Of a stretch of 64,000 nucleotides of DNA, positions 12,068 to 21,048 are shown piece after piece (position 1 is the stretch's first letter; each line of letters starts with the position of its first letter). The stretch is taken from positions 1 to 64,000 of the forward strand of contig JAHDXW010000017.1 of assembly GCA_023383015.1 (NCBI GenBank), read 5' to 3'. The notes beneath the pieces are model-generated. The model had not been told where the DNA came from, made no database searches, and saw nothing but the letters and a program-made list of their open reading frames with translations. The stretch is from Paracoccaceae bacterium (GTDB lineage Bacteria > Pseudomonadota > Alphaproteobacteria > Rhodobacterales > Rhodobacteraceae). The translations under genes and the position numbers were made by a program.

Positions 12068-13333
12068 TCAGTCGTAGCGGCGCTCGTCCACGATCACCCG
12101 CCCGTCATTCGGGAGCGACCCCGGCGGCACCAGCACGACCCGGCCCCTGAGCTTCAGCGTATCCAGAACCGAGCGCTCATACAACGCGGGGTTGGCGGCG
12201 CGCGTCTCCACCTCAACGGTCATGACGTCCATCTCGCCCTCGCGGGTGGCGATCACCCGCGCACGGGCGACCTCGTCATGGCGGGCGACGAAGGCGGCCA
12301 CCTGCTCGGGGCGCACGAACATGCCCTTGATCTTGGTGGTCTGGTCGGCCCGCCCCATCCAGCCGCGGATGCGCATGTTGGTCCGCCCGCAGGGGCTGCG
12401 GCCGGGCAGCACCGCCGACAGGTCGCCGGTGGCGAAGCGGACCAGCGGGTAGTCGGGGTTCAGCGTCGTCACCACGACCTCGCCGACCTCGCCCTCGGGC
12501 ACCGGGTCGCCGGTGCCGGGGCGGACGATCTCGACGATGACGCCCTCGTCCACCACCATCCCCTCGGCCAGCGCGCCGTCCTCGGCCGAGGTCTCGTAGG
12601 CGATGTTGCCGAGGTCGGCGGTGGCATAGCACTGCCGGCAGGCGATGCCGCGGTCGGCGTAGTGCTGCCGCAGCGAGGGGAACAGCGCCCCGCCCCCGAC
12701 CACAGCGCGGCGGATCGCCAGCCGCACCCCGGCCTCGTCGGCGCGGTCGAGAACCACCTTCAGGAAGTCGGGGGTGCCGGCATAGACGGTGGTGCCGACG
12801 TCGGCGGCGGCCCGCACCTGCAGGTCGGTCTGACCGGTCCCCGCGGGCAGCACCGTGGCGCCGACGGCGCGGGCGGCGTTCTCGAACATCATGCCCGCCG
12901 GCACCAGGTGGTATGAAAAGCAGTTCTGGACGATGTCGCCGCGCCCGACGCCCGCGGCATGCAGGAACCGGCCGAGCCGCCACCAGTCGTCGTCGCTGCG
13001 CCCGGGCTCGTAGATCGGGCCGGGGCTCTGGAACACATGCTCGAAGCCCGCCACCGGCAGCGCCGCGAAGCCGCCGAAGGGCGGCAGCGCCGCCTGCGCC
13101 GCGACCAGCCCGGCCTTGCGCAGCACCGGCAGACGCGCCAGCGCCGCGCGCGAGGTCACCGCCGACGGCTCGACCGCCGCCAGGTGGCGGGCAAGCGCCG
13201 GTGCCGCGGCCCGGGCCCGGGCGATCAGCCCCGGCAGCGCGCGCGCCAGATCGGCCTCGCGCGCCTCGGGGTCGCGGGTCTCGAGATCGTCGAAATTGCG
13301 CCTGCGCATCGCCTCTGCCTCTCCGCGCGCCAT
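12068..13333 (-). CDS. Phenylacetate-CoA ligase-like adenylate-forming enzyme
   Basis: The 421-residue protein resembles PaaK, which activates aryl acids to CoA thioesters through an acyl-adenylate. Visible features are the FQSPGPIYEPGRSDDDWW segment (PaaK has S-S-G-T-T-G near this place, so the P-loop-like motif is altered), YATADLGNIAYE, VTTLNPDYPLVRFATGDLS and the C-terminal RIRGWMGRADQTTKIKGMFV hinge. The start at 13333 has GGGGAGGAG eight bases upstream. It is the last gene of the liv-type operon; its place there suggests it activates whatever the importer brings in. The true substrate is not readable. Confidence 0.8.
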   Translation of the reverse strand: MARGEAEAMRRRNFDDLETRDPEAREADLARALPGLIARARAAAPALARHLAAVEPSAVTSRAALARLPVLRKAGLVAAQAALPPFGGFAALPVAGFEHVFQSPGPIYEPGRSDDDWWRLGRFLHAAGVGRGDIVQNCFSYHLVPAGMMFENAARAVGATVLPAGTGQTDLQVRAAADVGTTVYAGTPDFLKVVLDRADEAGVRLAIRRAVVGGGALFPSLRQHYADRGIACRQCYATADLGNIAYETSAEDGALAEGMVVDEGVIVEIVRPGTGDPVPEGEVGEVVVTTLNPDYPLVRFATGDLSAVLPGRSPCGRTNMRIRGWMGRADQTTKIKGMFVRPEQVAAFVARHDEVARARVIATREGEMDVMTVEVETRAANPALYERSVLDTLKLRGRVVLVPPGSLPNDGRVIVDERRYD

Positions 13334-13371
13334 CGTCGGTGCTCCTCCCCCGGTCGCACCCGGCCGGACGC

Positions 13372-14196
13372 TCACGACAGCCACCGCTTGCGGCGGCGGT
13401 AGCTGCGCACGTCGCGGAAACTCCTCCGGCCCTTGTCCGACATGCCGAGGTAGAACTCCTTGACGTCGGGGTTCTCGCGCAGGGCGGCGGCGGGGCCGTC
13501 CATGACCACCCGCCCGCTCTCCAGGATGTAGCCGTGATGGGCATAGCGCAGGGCGACGTTGGTGTTCTGCTCGGCGAGCAGGAACGTCACCCCCCGCTCG
13601 GCGTTCAGGCGCCGCACGATCTCGAAGATCTGCTCGACAAGCTGCGGGGCCAGCCCCATCGAGGGCTCATCAAGCAGGATCGTCTCGGGCCGGCTCATCA
13701 GCGCCCGGCCGATCGCGCACATCTGCTGCTCGCCGCCCGAGGTGTAGCCGGCCTGGCTTTTCCGCCGCTCCTTCAGCCGCGGGAAGTAGTCGTAGACCAT
13801 GTCGAGGTCGGCCGCGACCGCGCCGCGGCCGTCGCGGCGGGTGAAGGCACCGGTCAGAAGGTTCTCCTCGACCGTCAGATGCTCGAAGCAGTGGCGCCCC
13901 TCCATCACCTGGATGACGCCGCGGCGCACCACCTCGGATGGTTCGAGGTCCTGCACGCGCTCGCCGCGATAGGTGATGGTTCCCTTGGTGACCTCGCCGC
14001 GCTCGGACCTCAGCAGGTTCGAAATCGCCTTCAGCGTCGTCGTCTTGCCCGCCCCGTTTCCGCCCAGCAGCGCGGTGACGCCGCCCTTGGGCACCGTCAG
14101 GCTCACGCCTTTCAGCACCAGGATCACGTGGTTGTAGATCACCTCGATATTGGCGACCTCGAGAAGCCTGTCGTCGGCAGCGGCGGCGTCGAGCAT
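13372..14196 (-). CDS. livF: Branched-chain-type ABC importer ATPase (LivF family)
   Basis: This 274-residue ATPase of the HAAT importer family has Walker A LLGGNGAGKTTTLK, a signature written TSGGEQQM (normally SGGxQQ) and Walker B TILLDEPSMGLAP. The C-terminal tail (KGRRSFRDVRSYRRRKRWLS) is longer and more basic than in standard LivF and is seen in homologues next to PaaK-type ligases. The ATG at 14196 has GAGGA upstream. It lies between the binding-protein gene and the ligase gene on the same strand. With LivG it powers the LivHM pore. Confidence 0.9.
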   Translation of the reverse strand: MLDAAAADDRLLEVANIEVIYNHVILVLKGVSLTVPKGGVTALLGGNGAGKTTTLKAISNLLRSERGEVTKGTITYRGERVQDLEPSEVVRRGVIQVMEGRHCFEHLTVEENLLTGAFTRRDGRGAVAADLDMVYDYFPRLKERRKSQAGYTSGGEQQMCAIGRALMSRPETILLDEPSMGLAPQLVEQIFEIVRRLNAERGVTFLLAEQNTNVALRYAHHGYILESGRVVMDGPAAALRENPDVKEFYLGMSDKGRRSFRDVRSYRRRKRWLS

Positions 14197-14266
14197 CGGC
14201 GGATCCTCGGAGCGGGGTCTCCGGCCGCGGGCGGCAAGCCCCCCGCGGCCGGGCCGGAAGGTCAGG

Positions 14267-15553
14267 TCACTGGCAGCGCTGCGTGATGTTGTTCTCGGCG
14301 GCAAAGGCCGTCGAGTCCTCCAGGATCAGCGGCGTCAGCACCTCGTCGTCGGGGGCGATGAAGGGGGTGATCAGGCTCCAGCGCTTGGCGGCCGCGTCCC
14401 ACTGCTGGATGCGCCCCGCACCCGGCCCGCCGTGATCCTCGCAGGTGGCGGCGAAGGCCTGGCCGAAGTCGGGCAGGCCAAGCTCGGCCATCCGCGCCTC
14501 GGTGATCTCGAGCTGCTCGAAGCCGTCGCGCAGCTGCGCCGGGCTGACCTGCGCCACCCCGTGAATCGCCTGTGCCTTGCGGACCGCCTCGGCGATGACG
14601 AGGGCGGCATACATGCCGCGCGAGTAGAGCACGCTGCCGATCTGATCGCCGGCGCCGGAGGCGAGGCCGCGGTCGTAGACATGCTGCTTCAGCGCCGCGT
14701 AGACGGGATAGTCCATGCCGGTGCCGTGCATGGCGAGCGACTTGTAGCCGTTGGCGCCGTCACCCGCCGGCAGGACGTCGTTCTCCGACCCCGACCACCA
14801 CACGCCGATGAAGTTCTCCATCGGATAGCGGATGTTGGCGGCCTCCTGGATGGCCACCGCGTTCATCACCCCCCAGCCCCACATCAGCACGTAGTCCGGA
14901 CGCTGCTGGCGGATCTGCAGCCACTGGCTCTTCTGCTCCTGCCCGGGATGGTCGACGGCGATCTCCAGAAGCTCGTAGCCGTGCTTGCGGGCAAGCTCCT
15001 GCAGCGTCCGGATCGGCTCCTTGCCATAGGCGGAGTTGTGGTAGACCAGCGCGATCTTCTTGCCCGTCAGGCTGCCGCCGTTCTCGTCCAGCAGGTAGCG
15101 GATCGCCACGCTGGCCGCATCCCAGTAGTTGGCCGGGTAGTTGAACACCCATTCGAACACCCGGCCGTTGGCGGCCGAGGTGCGGCCGTAGCCGGGAGTG
15201 TAGAGCGGGATGCCGTCGGCGGTGGCGCGCGGGATCAACTGGTAGGTGATGCCGGTGGACAGGGGGTTGTAGACGAGGCTGCCCTCGCCCTTGGTCGCCT
15301 CATAGCACTCCACACCCTTCTCGGTGTTGTAGGCGGTCTCGCATTCGATGACGCGCACGCGCTCGCCGCCGATGCCGCCGTCACGCTCGTTCAGCAGCGT
15401 GAAGAAGTCGTTGAAGCCGTCGGCGTAGGGGATGCCGCCGGGGGCGTAGGGCCCGGTCCGGTAGCTGAGGTTCGGGATGACGAGTTCCGCCATCGCTGGC
15501 CCCGCGGCCATCAGTGCCGCCAGCGCCGCGGCGGCCGTCAGTCTTCCGTTCAT
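14267..15553 (-). CDS. livK: Periplasmic substrate-binding protein of the liv-type importer
   Basis: The 428-residue precursor begins with a signal peptide (MNGRLTAAAALAALMAAGPAMAE) and has the type I periplasmic-binding fold: GPYAPGGIPYADGFNDFF at the N-lobe, VYHNSAYGKEPIRTLQELA at the hinge, and YVLMWGWGVMNAVAIQEA. At over 400 residues it is longer than LivK/LivJ (about 350) and closer to binding proteins for aromatic or carboxylic acids. The ATG at 15553 starts the signal peptide and has GGGAGGACA just upstream. As the binding protein it sets the importer's specificity. Confidence 0.88.
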   Translation of the reverse strand: MNGRLTAAAALAALMAAGPAMAELVIPNLSYRTGPYAPGGIPYADGFNDFFTLLNERDGGIGGERVRVIECETAYNTEKGVECYEATKGEGSLVYNPLSTGITYQLIPRATADGIPLYTPGYGRTSAANGRVFEWVFNYPANYWDAASVAIRYLLDENGGSLTGKKIALVYHNSAYGKEPIRTLQELARKHGYELLEIAVDHPGQEQKSQWLQIRQQRPDYVLMWGWGVMNAVAIQEAANIRYPMENFIGVWWSGSENDVLPAGDGANGYKSLAMHGTGMDYPVYAALKQHVYDRGLASGAGDQIGSVLYSRGMYAALVIAEAVRKAQAIHGVAQVSPAQLRDGFEQLEITEARMAELGLPDFGQAFAATCEDHGGPGAGRIQQWDAAAKRWSLITPFIAPDDEVLTPLILEDSTAFAAENNITQRCQ

Positions 15554-15600
15554 GTTGTCCTCCCGGTGGTTGCATGCGTGACGTGGGTGGGCGCGGGCCG

Positions 15601-16677
15601 TCAGTGCGGGAACGGCCAGAGCCGGAGTTTCTCCTTGGCCAGCCGCCAGAGCTGCGCCAGACCGTGCGGCTCGACGATCAGGAATAAGACGATCAGCGCG
15701 CCCACGATCATCAGCTCGATGTGCGCGGCCAGCGATGTCGACCAGCCAAGGCCGCCGACCAGGACGTTCTTCAGCAAGACCGGCAGCAGCACCAGGAACG
15801 CCGCCCCGGCGAAGCTGCCGAAGATCGAGCCCAGTCCGCCGATGATGATCATGAACAGCACGAGGAAGGCCTTGTTGATGCCGAAGGCCTCGCCCACCTC
15901 GACGGCGCCGAGGTAGACCGCGAACAGCAGCGCCCCGGCGATGCCGACGTAGAAGGACGAGATCGCGAAGGCGGCGAGCTTGGCGCGCAGCGGGTTCACC
16001 CCGATGATCTCGGCGGCGATGTCCATGTCGCGGATGGCCATCCACTGCCGGCCCAGCGCACCGCGCGTGAGGTTGCGCGCCACCCAGGCGAGGGCGACGA
16101 CGAACACCAGGCAGACGAGGTACTTCGCCCAGGCCGGGGTGGCCGCGCCGGTGACCGCGACGCCGAGGAAGGTGCGCTCGGGCGCCGAGATCTGGCCCGA
16201 GGCCGAGTAATTGTAGAACCACGGCACCTTGTTGAACAGCCACACGAGGAAGAACTGCGCCGCCAGGGTGGCGACGGCGAGATAGAAGCCCTTGATGCGC
16301 AGCGAGGGGATGCCGAACAGCAGCCCCACCCCTGCGGTGATTCCGCCGGCCAGCACGATGTGGACGAGGATCGAGACCTCGGGGAAGGCGGTCATCAGCT
16401 TGTAGCAGGCATAGGCCCCGACGGCCATGAAGCCGCCGGTGCCGAGGCTGACCTGCCCGCAGTAGCCCGTCAGGATGTTCAGCCCGATCGCCGCGATGGC
16501 ATAGATCAGGAACGGAACGAACACCGCGTTCGCCCAGTAGTCGTTGATCAGGAACGGGACGACCCCGAAGGCGACGGCAAGCACCCCGTAGTAGCGCCAG
16601 CGGTCGAAGGCGATCGGAAAGGTCTGGCCGTCGGCGGCGTAGGTGGTCTTGAAGTCGCCGGCCTCGCGGTAGAGCAT
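15601..16677 (-). CDS. livM: Branched-chain-type ABC importer permease (LivM family)
   Basis: The 358-residue inner-membrane permease has about nine hydrophobic helices and family motifs GLNILTGYCGQVSLGTGGFMAVGAY and GLGSIFGSFAGAAFLVLLP. The cytoplasmic coupling region is RQWMAIRDMDIAAEIIGVNPLRAKL. Its ATG at 16677 lies one base after the livH stop, so the two permease genes are tightly coupled. It pairs with LivH to form the translocation channel. Confidence 0.93.
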   Translation of the reverse strand: MLYREAGDFKTTYAADGQTFPIAFDRWRYYGVLAVAFGVVPFLINDYWANAVFVPFLIYAIAAIGLNILTGYCGQVSLGTGGFMAVGAYACYKLMTAFPEVSILVHIVLAGGITAGVGLLFGIPSLRIKGFYLAVATLAAQFFLVWLFNKVPWFYNYSASGQISAPERTFLGVAVTGAATPAWAKYLVCLVFVVALAWVARNLTRGALGRQWMAIRDMDIAAEIIGVNPLRAKLAAFAISSFYVGIAGALLFAVYLGAVEVGEAFGINKAFLVLFMIIIGGLGSIFGSFAGAAFLVLLPVLLKNVLVGGLGWSTSLAAHIELMIVGALIVLFLIVEPHGLAQLWRLAKEKLRLWPFPH

Positions 16678-16678
16678 C

Positions 16679-17665
16679 TCAGACCCTCTCGATGATCCGC
16701 TCGCCGAACAGCCCCTGCGGGCGGAACAGCAGGAAGACGAGCGCCAGCATGTAGGCGAACCAGTTCTCGGTGGCCCCGCCGATCATCGGCCCGACCGCGA
16801 ACTCGAACAGCTTCTCGCCGACCCCGACGATCAGCCCGCCGACGATCGCCCCGGGGATCGACGTGAAGCCGCCCAGCATCAGCACCGGCAACGCCTTGAG
16901 CGCGATCAGGCTGAGCGAGAACTGGACCCCGAGCTTGGTGCCCCACATCATCCCCGCGACCAGCGCCACGAAGCCTGCGATCGACCAGACGAGCACCCAG
17001 ATCGCCCGCAGCGAGATGCCCACCGACAGCGCCGCCTGGTGGTCGTCGGCCACCGCGCGCAGCGCCCGTCCCTGGCGGGTGTACTGCGAGAACAGCGTCA
17101 GCGAGACCACCAGCGCCGCGGCCACCAGCGCCGCCACGATGTCGAGCCGGTCGATGAAGAAGCCGTAGCCGAACCAGCCGAAGGTCGTGCCGTCGATAGT
17201 CTCCGAGATGCCCTGCGGCAGGCCGACGTCGAGCCGCTTGATGTCGGCCCCCCACATGACGTCGCCCAGCCCCTCGAGGAAGTAGGCCAGCCCGATCGTC
17301 GCCATGAACAGGATGATCGGCGCCTGGTTGACGAAGTGCTTCAGCACCAGCCGCTCGACCAGCAGCGCCATCAGCACCATCACCGCCATCGTGGCGACGA
17401 TCGCGGCCAGCGTCGGCACGCTCCAGCCGAAGTGGTGGATGCGCGTCCCGAAGACGGCGTTGATCAGATGCGCGAACGGCACCTGCCCGGTCTGGAAGCC
17501 CACGAGCGTCAGCGCCGCGAACAGCGCCATCACCCCCTGGGCGAAGTTGAAGATGCCGCTGGCCTTGAAGATCAGCACGAAGCCAAGCGCGACAAGGGCA
17601 TACATCACCCCGGCCATCAGGCCGTTGAGCGTCACCTCCATCGCGAACAGAAGCTGGTCGGACAT
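16679..17665 (-). CDS. livH: Branched-chain-type ABC importer permease (LivH family)
   Basis: The 328-residue membrane protein begins MSDQLLFAMEVTLNGLMAGV, the family N-terminus, and has GIFNFAQGVMALFAA (the LivH 'NFAQG' motif), the coupling-helix region ALRAVADDHQAALSVGI and the C-terminal VFLLFRPQGLFGERIIERV. The ATG at 17665 has GGGAGGAGCGCG upstream. It partners LivM. The 135 bp to livG hold no gene. Confidence 0.94.
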   Translation of the reverse strand: MSDQLLFAMEVTLNGLMAGVMYALVALGFVLIFKASGIFNFAQGVMALFAALTLVGFQTGQVPFAHLINAVFGTRIHHFGWSVPTLAAIVATMAVMVLMALLVERLVLKHFVNQAPIILFMATIGLAYFLEGLGDVMWGADIKRLDVGLPQGISETIDGTTFGWFGYGFFIDRLDIVAALVAAALVVSLTLFSQYTRQGRALRAVADDHQAALSVGISLRAIWVLVWSIAGFVALVAGMMWGTKLGVQFSLSLIALKALPVLMLGGFTSIPGAIVGGLIVGVGEKLFEFAVGPMIGGATENWFAYMLALVFLLFRPQGLFGERIIERV

Positions 17666-17800
17666 CAGCGCGCTCCTCCCGCGTCGGCCGCGGCACCGGG
17701 CGGGTCCGCCCGCCGCACCCGCCCGCGGCGCCAAGTCCCGCCCGCCGCCCGGCCGGACGCGGGCCGTGGCGCGGCGCCTCCCGGCCCGGCGGTCGCCACC

Positions 17801-18631
17801 CTAGCCATCGTGTGGCACCCCCAGATAGGCGTCGATCACCGCCTGGTCGCGGCGCACCTCCGCCGGCGGGCCGTCGGCGATCTTGCGGCCGTAGTCCATC
17901 ACCACCACCCGGTCGGAGAGGTCCATCACCACGCCCATGTCGTGCTCGATCAGCACGATGGTGGTGCCGAACTCGTCGTTGACGTCGAGGACGAAGCGGC
18001 ACATGTCCTCCTTCTCCTCGACGTTCATTCCGGCCATCGGCTCGTCCAGCAGCAGGATCCTCGGCTCGGCGGCCAGCGCGCGGGCCAGTTCCACCCGCTT
18101 CTTGAGCCCGTAGGGCAGCCTCCCCACCGGCGTCTTGCGGACATGCTGGATCTCGAGGAAGTCGATGATCTTCTCGACCTTCTCGCGGTGGGCGACCTCC
18201 TCGCGCTCGGCCCGGCCCCACCACAGCGCCTGGTCGAGGATGGTGCTGCGCATCAGCGTCAGCCGCCCGGTCATGATGTTGTCGAGCACGCTCATCCCCT
18301 CGAAGAGCGCGATGTTCTGGAACGTCCTGGCAATGCCCTGGCGGGCGACCTGGTAGGGCTTCAGCCGCGGCCGGCGCTGGCCGCGGAACCACACCTCGCC
18401 CTCCTGCGGCCGGTAGAACCCCGAGATCACGTTCAGCATCGACGACTTGCCGGCGCCGTTCGGGCCGATGATGGCGCGGATCTCGCCCTCGCGGATGTCG
18501 AAGCTGATGTCGCGGATCGCCGTCACGCCCCCGAAGCGGAGCGTGATGTTCTTCATCTCCATCACCACCGGGCCGATCCGGCGGTCGCCGCCCGCCGCCT
18601 CGGCCGCCGCCGGCTGCACCTGCCCCGTCAT
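17801..18631 (-). CDS. livG: Branched-chain-type ABC importer ATPase (LivG family)
   Basis: The 276-residue ATPase has Walker A IIGPNGAGKSSMLN, Walker B RILLLDEPMAGMN, and an LPYGLKKRVELARAL region in place of the classical LSGGQ, as seen in LivG proteins of aromatic-acid clusters. The H-loop is VLIEHDMGVVMDLSD. The start at 18631 overlaps the stop of the upstream small membrane gene (ATGA), so translation is probably coupled. It works with LivF. Confidence 0.92.
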   Translation of the reverse strand: MTGQVQPAAAEAAGGDRRIGPVVMEMKNITLRFGGVTAIRDISFDIREGEIRAIIGPNGAGKSSMLNVISGFYRPQEGEVWFRGQRRPRLKPYQVARQGIARTFQNIALFEGMSVLDNIMTGRLTLMRSTILDQALWWGRAEREEVAHREKVEKIIDFLEIQHVRKTPVGRLPYGLKKRVELARALAAEPRILLLDEPMAGMNVEEKEDMCRFVLDVNDEFGTTIVLIEHDMGVVMDLSDRVVVMDYGRKIADGPPAEVRRDQAVIDAYLGVPHDG

Positions 18632-18891
18632 CCGATCGCCCCCGCTGCCGCAATCGCCAGCCCGTAGGCCACGATCGCCCCCAGCCACTGCGGCAGCCGC
18701 GCCAGCGGCAGCCCCGGCCAGACCCGCGTCGCCGCCACCGCCCCGAAGCCGCCCGACAGCGCGCCGACGACATAGCCGCGGACGAGGTCGGGCACGAAGC
18801 GCAGGAGCAGGAACGCCACGACGAGCCCCGCCGCCGCCACCAGCGCGCCGCTGACGAGGCCCGGCTTGGGCTCGGGGGTGCCGGCGGTCAT
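18628..18891 (-). CDS. Small two-to-three-helix membrane protein in the liv operon
   Basis: This 87-residue protein has hydrophobic stretches at about 14-31 (ALVAAAGLVVAFLLLRF), 38-50 and 68-87, separated by short charged loops (VPDLVRG, ARLP). I do not recognise a family. Both ends overlap neighbours by ATGA (AMP-ligase stop at the start, livG ATG at the end). Such double coupling argues that it is a real gene and is made in step with the transporter. It could be an accessory subunit of the importer or ligase, but that is inference. Confidence 0.7.
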   Translation of the reverse strand: MTAGTPEPKPGLVSGALVAAAGLVVAFLLLRFVPDLVRGYVVGALSGGFGAVAATRVWPGLPLARLPQWLGAIVAYGLAIAAAGAIG

Positions 18892-20858
18892 TCGGCCGCC
18901 ATCCGCTCGGCGGGCACCGCCACCGGCGCGACCTCGCGGATGGCCAGCGTCGCCCGGATATGGCCCTTGCGCCCGTCCTCGTAGGTCACCTCGGTCTCGG
19001 TGTAGACGCTGTCGGCCCCACCGTAGAGCGCCGCGATCAGGTCGGCGTACTTCTCCTCGATGATCCGCCGCCGTACCTTGCGGGTCCGCGTCAGCTCGCC
19101 GTCGTCGGCGTCGAGTTCCTTGTGCAGCACGAGGAAGCGGCGGATCTGGCAGCCCGCCAGCATCCGGTCGCGGGCGAGCGCGCGGTTCACCTCCTCGACA
19201 TGGCCCTGGATCATCTCCAGCACCCGGGGATGCCCGGCCAGCTCCTGGTAGGAGGCATAGGCGATGCCGTTGCGCTCGGCCCAGTTGCCGACCGCGGTCA
19301 GGTCGATGTTGACGAAGGCGGTGCAGAACGGCCGGCCGGCCCCGAAGGCCACCGCCTCGAGGATCGAGGGGTAGAACTTCAGCTTGTTCTCGACGTATTT
19401 CGGGGCGAACAGGCTGCCGTCGGCGGTCTTGCCCACGTCCTTGGCGCGGTCGATGATGCGCAGGTGGCCGGTTCCCTCCTCGAAGAAGCCGGCGTCCCCG
19501 GTGGCCACCCAGCCGTCGGCGGTCTTGGTCGCGGCGGTCGCCTCGGCCGCCTTGTAATACTCCACGAACACCCCCGGAGAGCGGTAGAAGACCTCGCCCG
19601 TTTCGGCCACGCGCACCTCCACGCCGGGGCTCGGCACCCCCACCGTGTCCGAGCGCACCTCCCCGTCAGGCTGCTGGGTGATGAAGACGCTCGCCTCGGT
19701 CTGGCCGTAGAGTTGCTTGAGGTTGATCCCGAGCGCCCGGTAGAAGTCGAATATCTCGGGCCCGATCGCCTCGCCGGCGGTATAGGCGACGCGAATGCGG
19801 CTGAGCCCCAGCGTGTTCTTCAGCGGCCCGTAGACCAGCATGTCGCCCAGCCCGTAGGCCGCCCGGTCGGACGCCGCGACAGGCCGGCCGTCGAGGATCG
19901 CCGGTCCGTACCGGCGGGCGACCGCCATGTAGCGCTCGAACAGCCGCCGCTTCAGCGCGCCGGCATCCTCCATGCGGATCATCACGCTGGTCAGCATCTG
20001 CTCGAAGATGCGCGGCGGCGCGAAGAAGTATGTCGGCCCGATCTCGCGCAGGTCGGTCATCATCGTCGCCGCGCTCTCGGGGCAGTTGACGCAGAAGCCC
20101 GCCCAGTACGCCTGCCCGACCGAGAAGATGAAGTCGCCGACCCAGGCCATCGGCAGGTAGGCGAGGATCTCCTCGGCCTCGGTCAGCCCGTCGAAGCTGC
20201 ACGAGGCCCGCGAGGTCTCGATGATGTTGCGGTTGGACAGCACCACGCCCTTCGGCCGGCCGGTGGTGCCCGAGGTGTAGAGGATCACGCAGGCGTCGTC
20301 GTAGGTCAGCGCCGCCGTGCGCGCGGCCAGCTCGGCCTCGAAGCGCTGGCGCGCCGCCCGACCCTCGGCCTGGACGTCGGCGAGCGCGTTCATCCGCGTG
20401 TGGTCGTACTTGCGCATGCCGCGGCGGTCGACATAGACGATCTGCTCGAGCGCGGACAGGCGCGCGGAGACCTCGAGCACCTTGTCGACCTGTTCCTGGT
20501 CGCCCGCAACCACGAAGCGCGCGCCGCAGTGGTCAAGGACGAAGGCCATCTCCTCGGCCACCGAATCCTGGTACAGCGGTACCGGCACCGCGCCCACCGA
20601 CTGGGCCGCCACCATGGCCCAGTACAGTGCCGGGCGGTTGCGGCCGATGATCGCGACATGGTCGCCCCTGGCCATCCCGAGTGCGAGGAAGCCCAGGGCC
20701 AGCGCCCTGACCTCCTCGGCCGCCGCGATCCAGCTCCAGCACTGCCAGATGCCGTATTCCTTCTCGCGATAGGCCGGCCGCGCCCCGAAGCGGCGGGCGT
20801 TGCGCGCCAGAAGCGCCGGGATGGACTGCGGCGCCTCGTCCGGCATGATCTCCGCCAC
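18888..20858 (-). CDS. Long-chain-type acyl-CoA synthetase (AMP-binding)
   Basis: This 656-residue adenylate-forming enzyme has the P-loop-like motif VILYTSGTTGRPKGVVLSN, the A5 motif LYGQTEASVFITQQ, the A7/A8 motif YKAAEATAATKTADGWVATGDAGFFEEG and DRAKDVGKTADGSLFAPKYVE. It should convert a carboxylic acid to its CoA ester. I chose the GTG at 20858 because GGGAGGGAGGA stands just before it; the ATG at 20846 has a weaker site. It is the first gene of the operon that continues with livGHMKF and the second ligase. Enzymes of this subtype often accompany liv-type importers; the substrate is unknown. Confidence 0.88.
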   Translation of the reverse strand: MAEIMPDEAPQSIPALLARNARRFGARPAYREKEYGIWQCWSWIAAAEEVRALALGFLALGMARGDHVAIIGRNRPALYWAMVAAQSVGAVPVPLYQDSVAEEMAFVLDHCGARFVVAGDQEQVDKVLEVSARLSALEQIVYVDRRGMRKYDHTRMNALADVQAEGRAARQRFEAELAARTAALTYDDACVILYTSGTTGRPKGVVLSNRNIIETSRASCSFDGLTEAEEILAYLPMAWVGDFIFSVGQAYWAGFCVNCPESAATMMTDLREIGPTYFFAPPRIFEQMLTSVMIRMEDAGALKRRLFERYMAVARRYGPAILDGRPVAASDRAAYGLGDMLVYGPLKNTLGLSRIRVAYTAGEAIGPEIFDFYRALGINLKQLYGQTEASVFITQQPDGEVRSDTVGVPSPGVEVRVAETGEVFYRSPGVFVEYYKAAEATAATKTADGWVATGDAGFFEEGTGHLRIIDRAKDVGKTADGSLFAPKYVENKLKFYPSILEAVAFGAGRPFCTAFVNIDLTAVGNWAERNGIAYASYQELAGHPRVLEMIQGHVEEVNRALARDRMLAGCQIRRFLVLHKELDADDGELTRTRKVRRRIIEEKYADLIAALYGGADSVYTETEVTYEDGRKGHIRATLAIREVAPVAVPAERMAAE

Positions 20859-21048
20859 GCGATCCTCCCTCCCCCCTTGCCGGGCCCTGTGGCGCCGGCC
20901 GGCCCGCATCGCAGCCTATCGGTGGCGGGAAATCTTGCGGCAGTTTTTCGGAACTGTTGCGAATTGTGTCGACGTCCGGCGGCGGCCTGCGACCTCTTGG
21001 CCCGCCGGCGGCAGCGGTGCTATCGCTTGGGGGTCGAAAGGACCGGGC

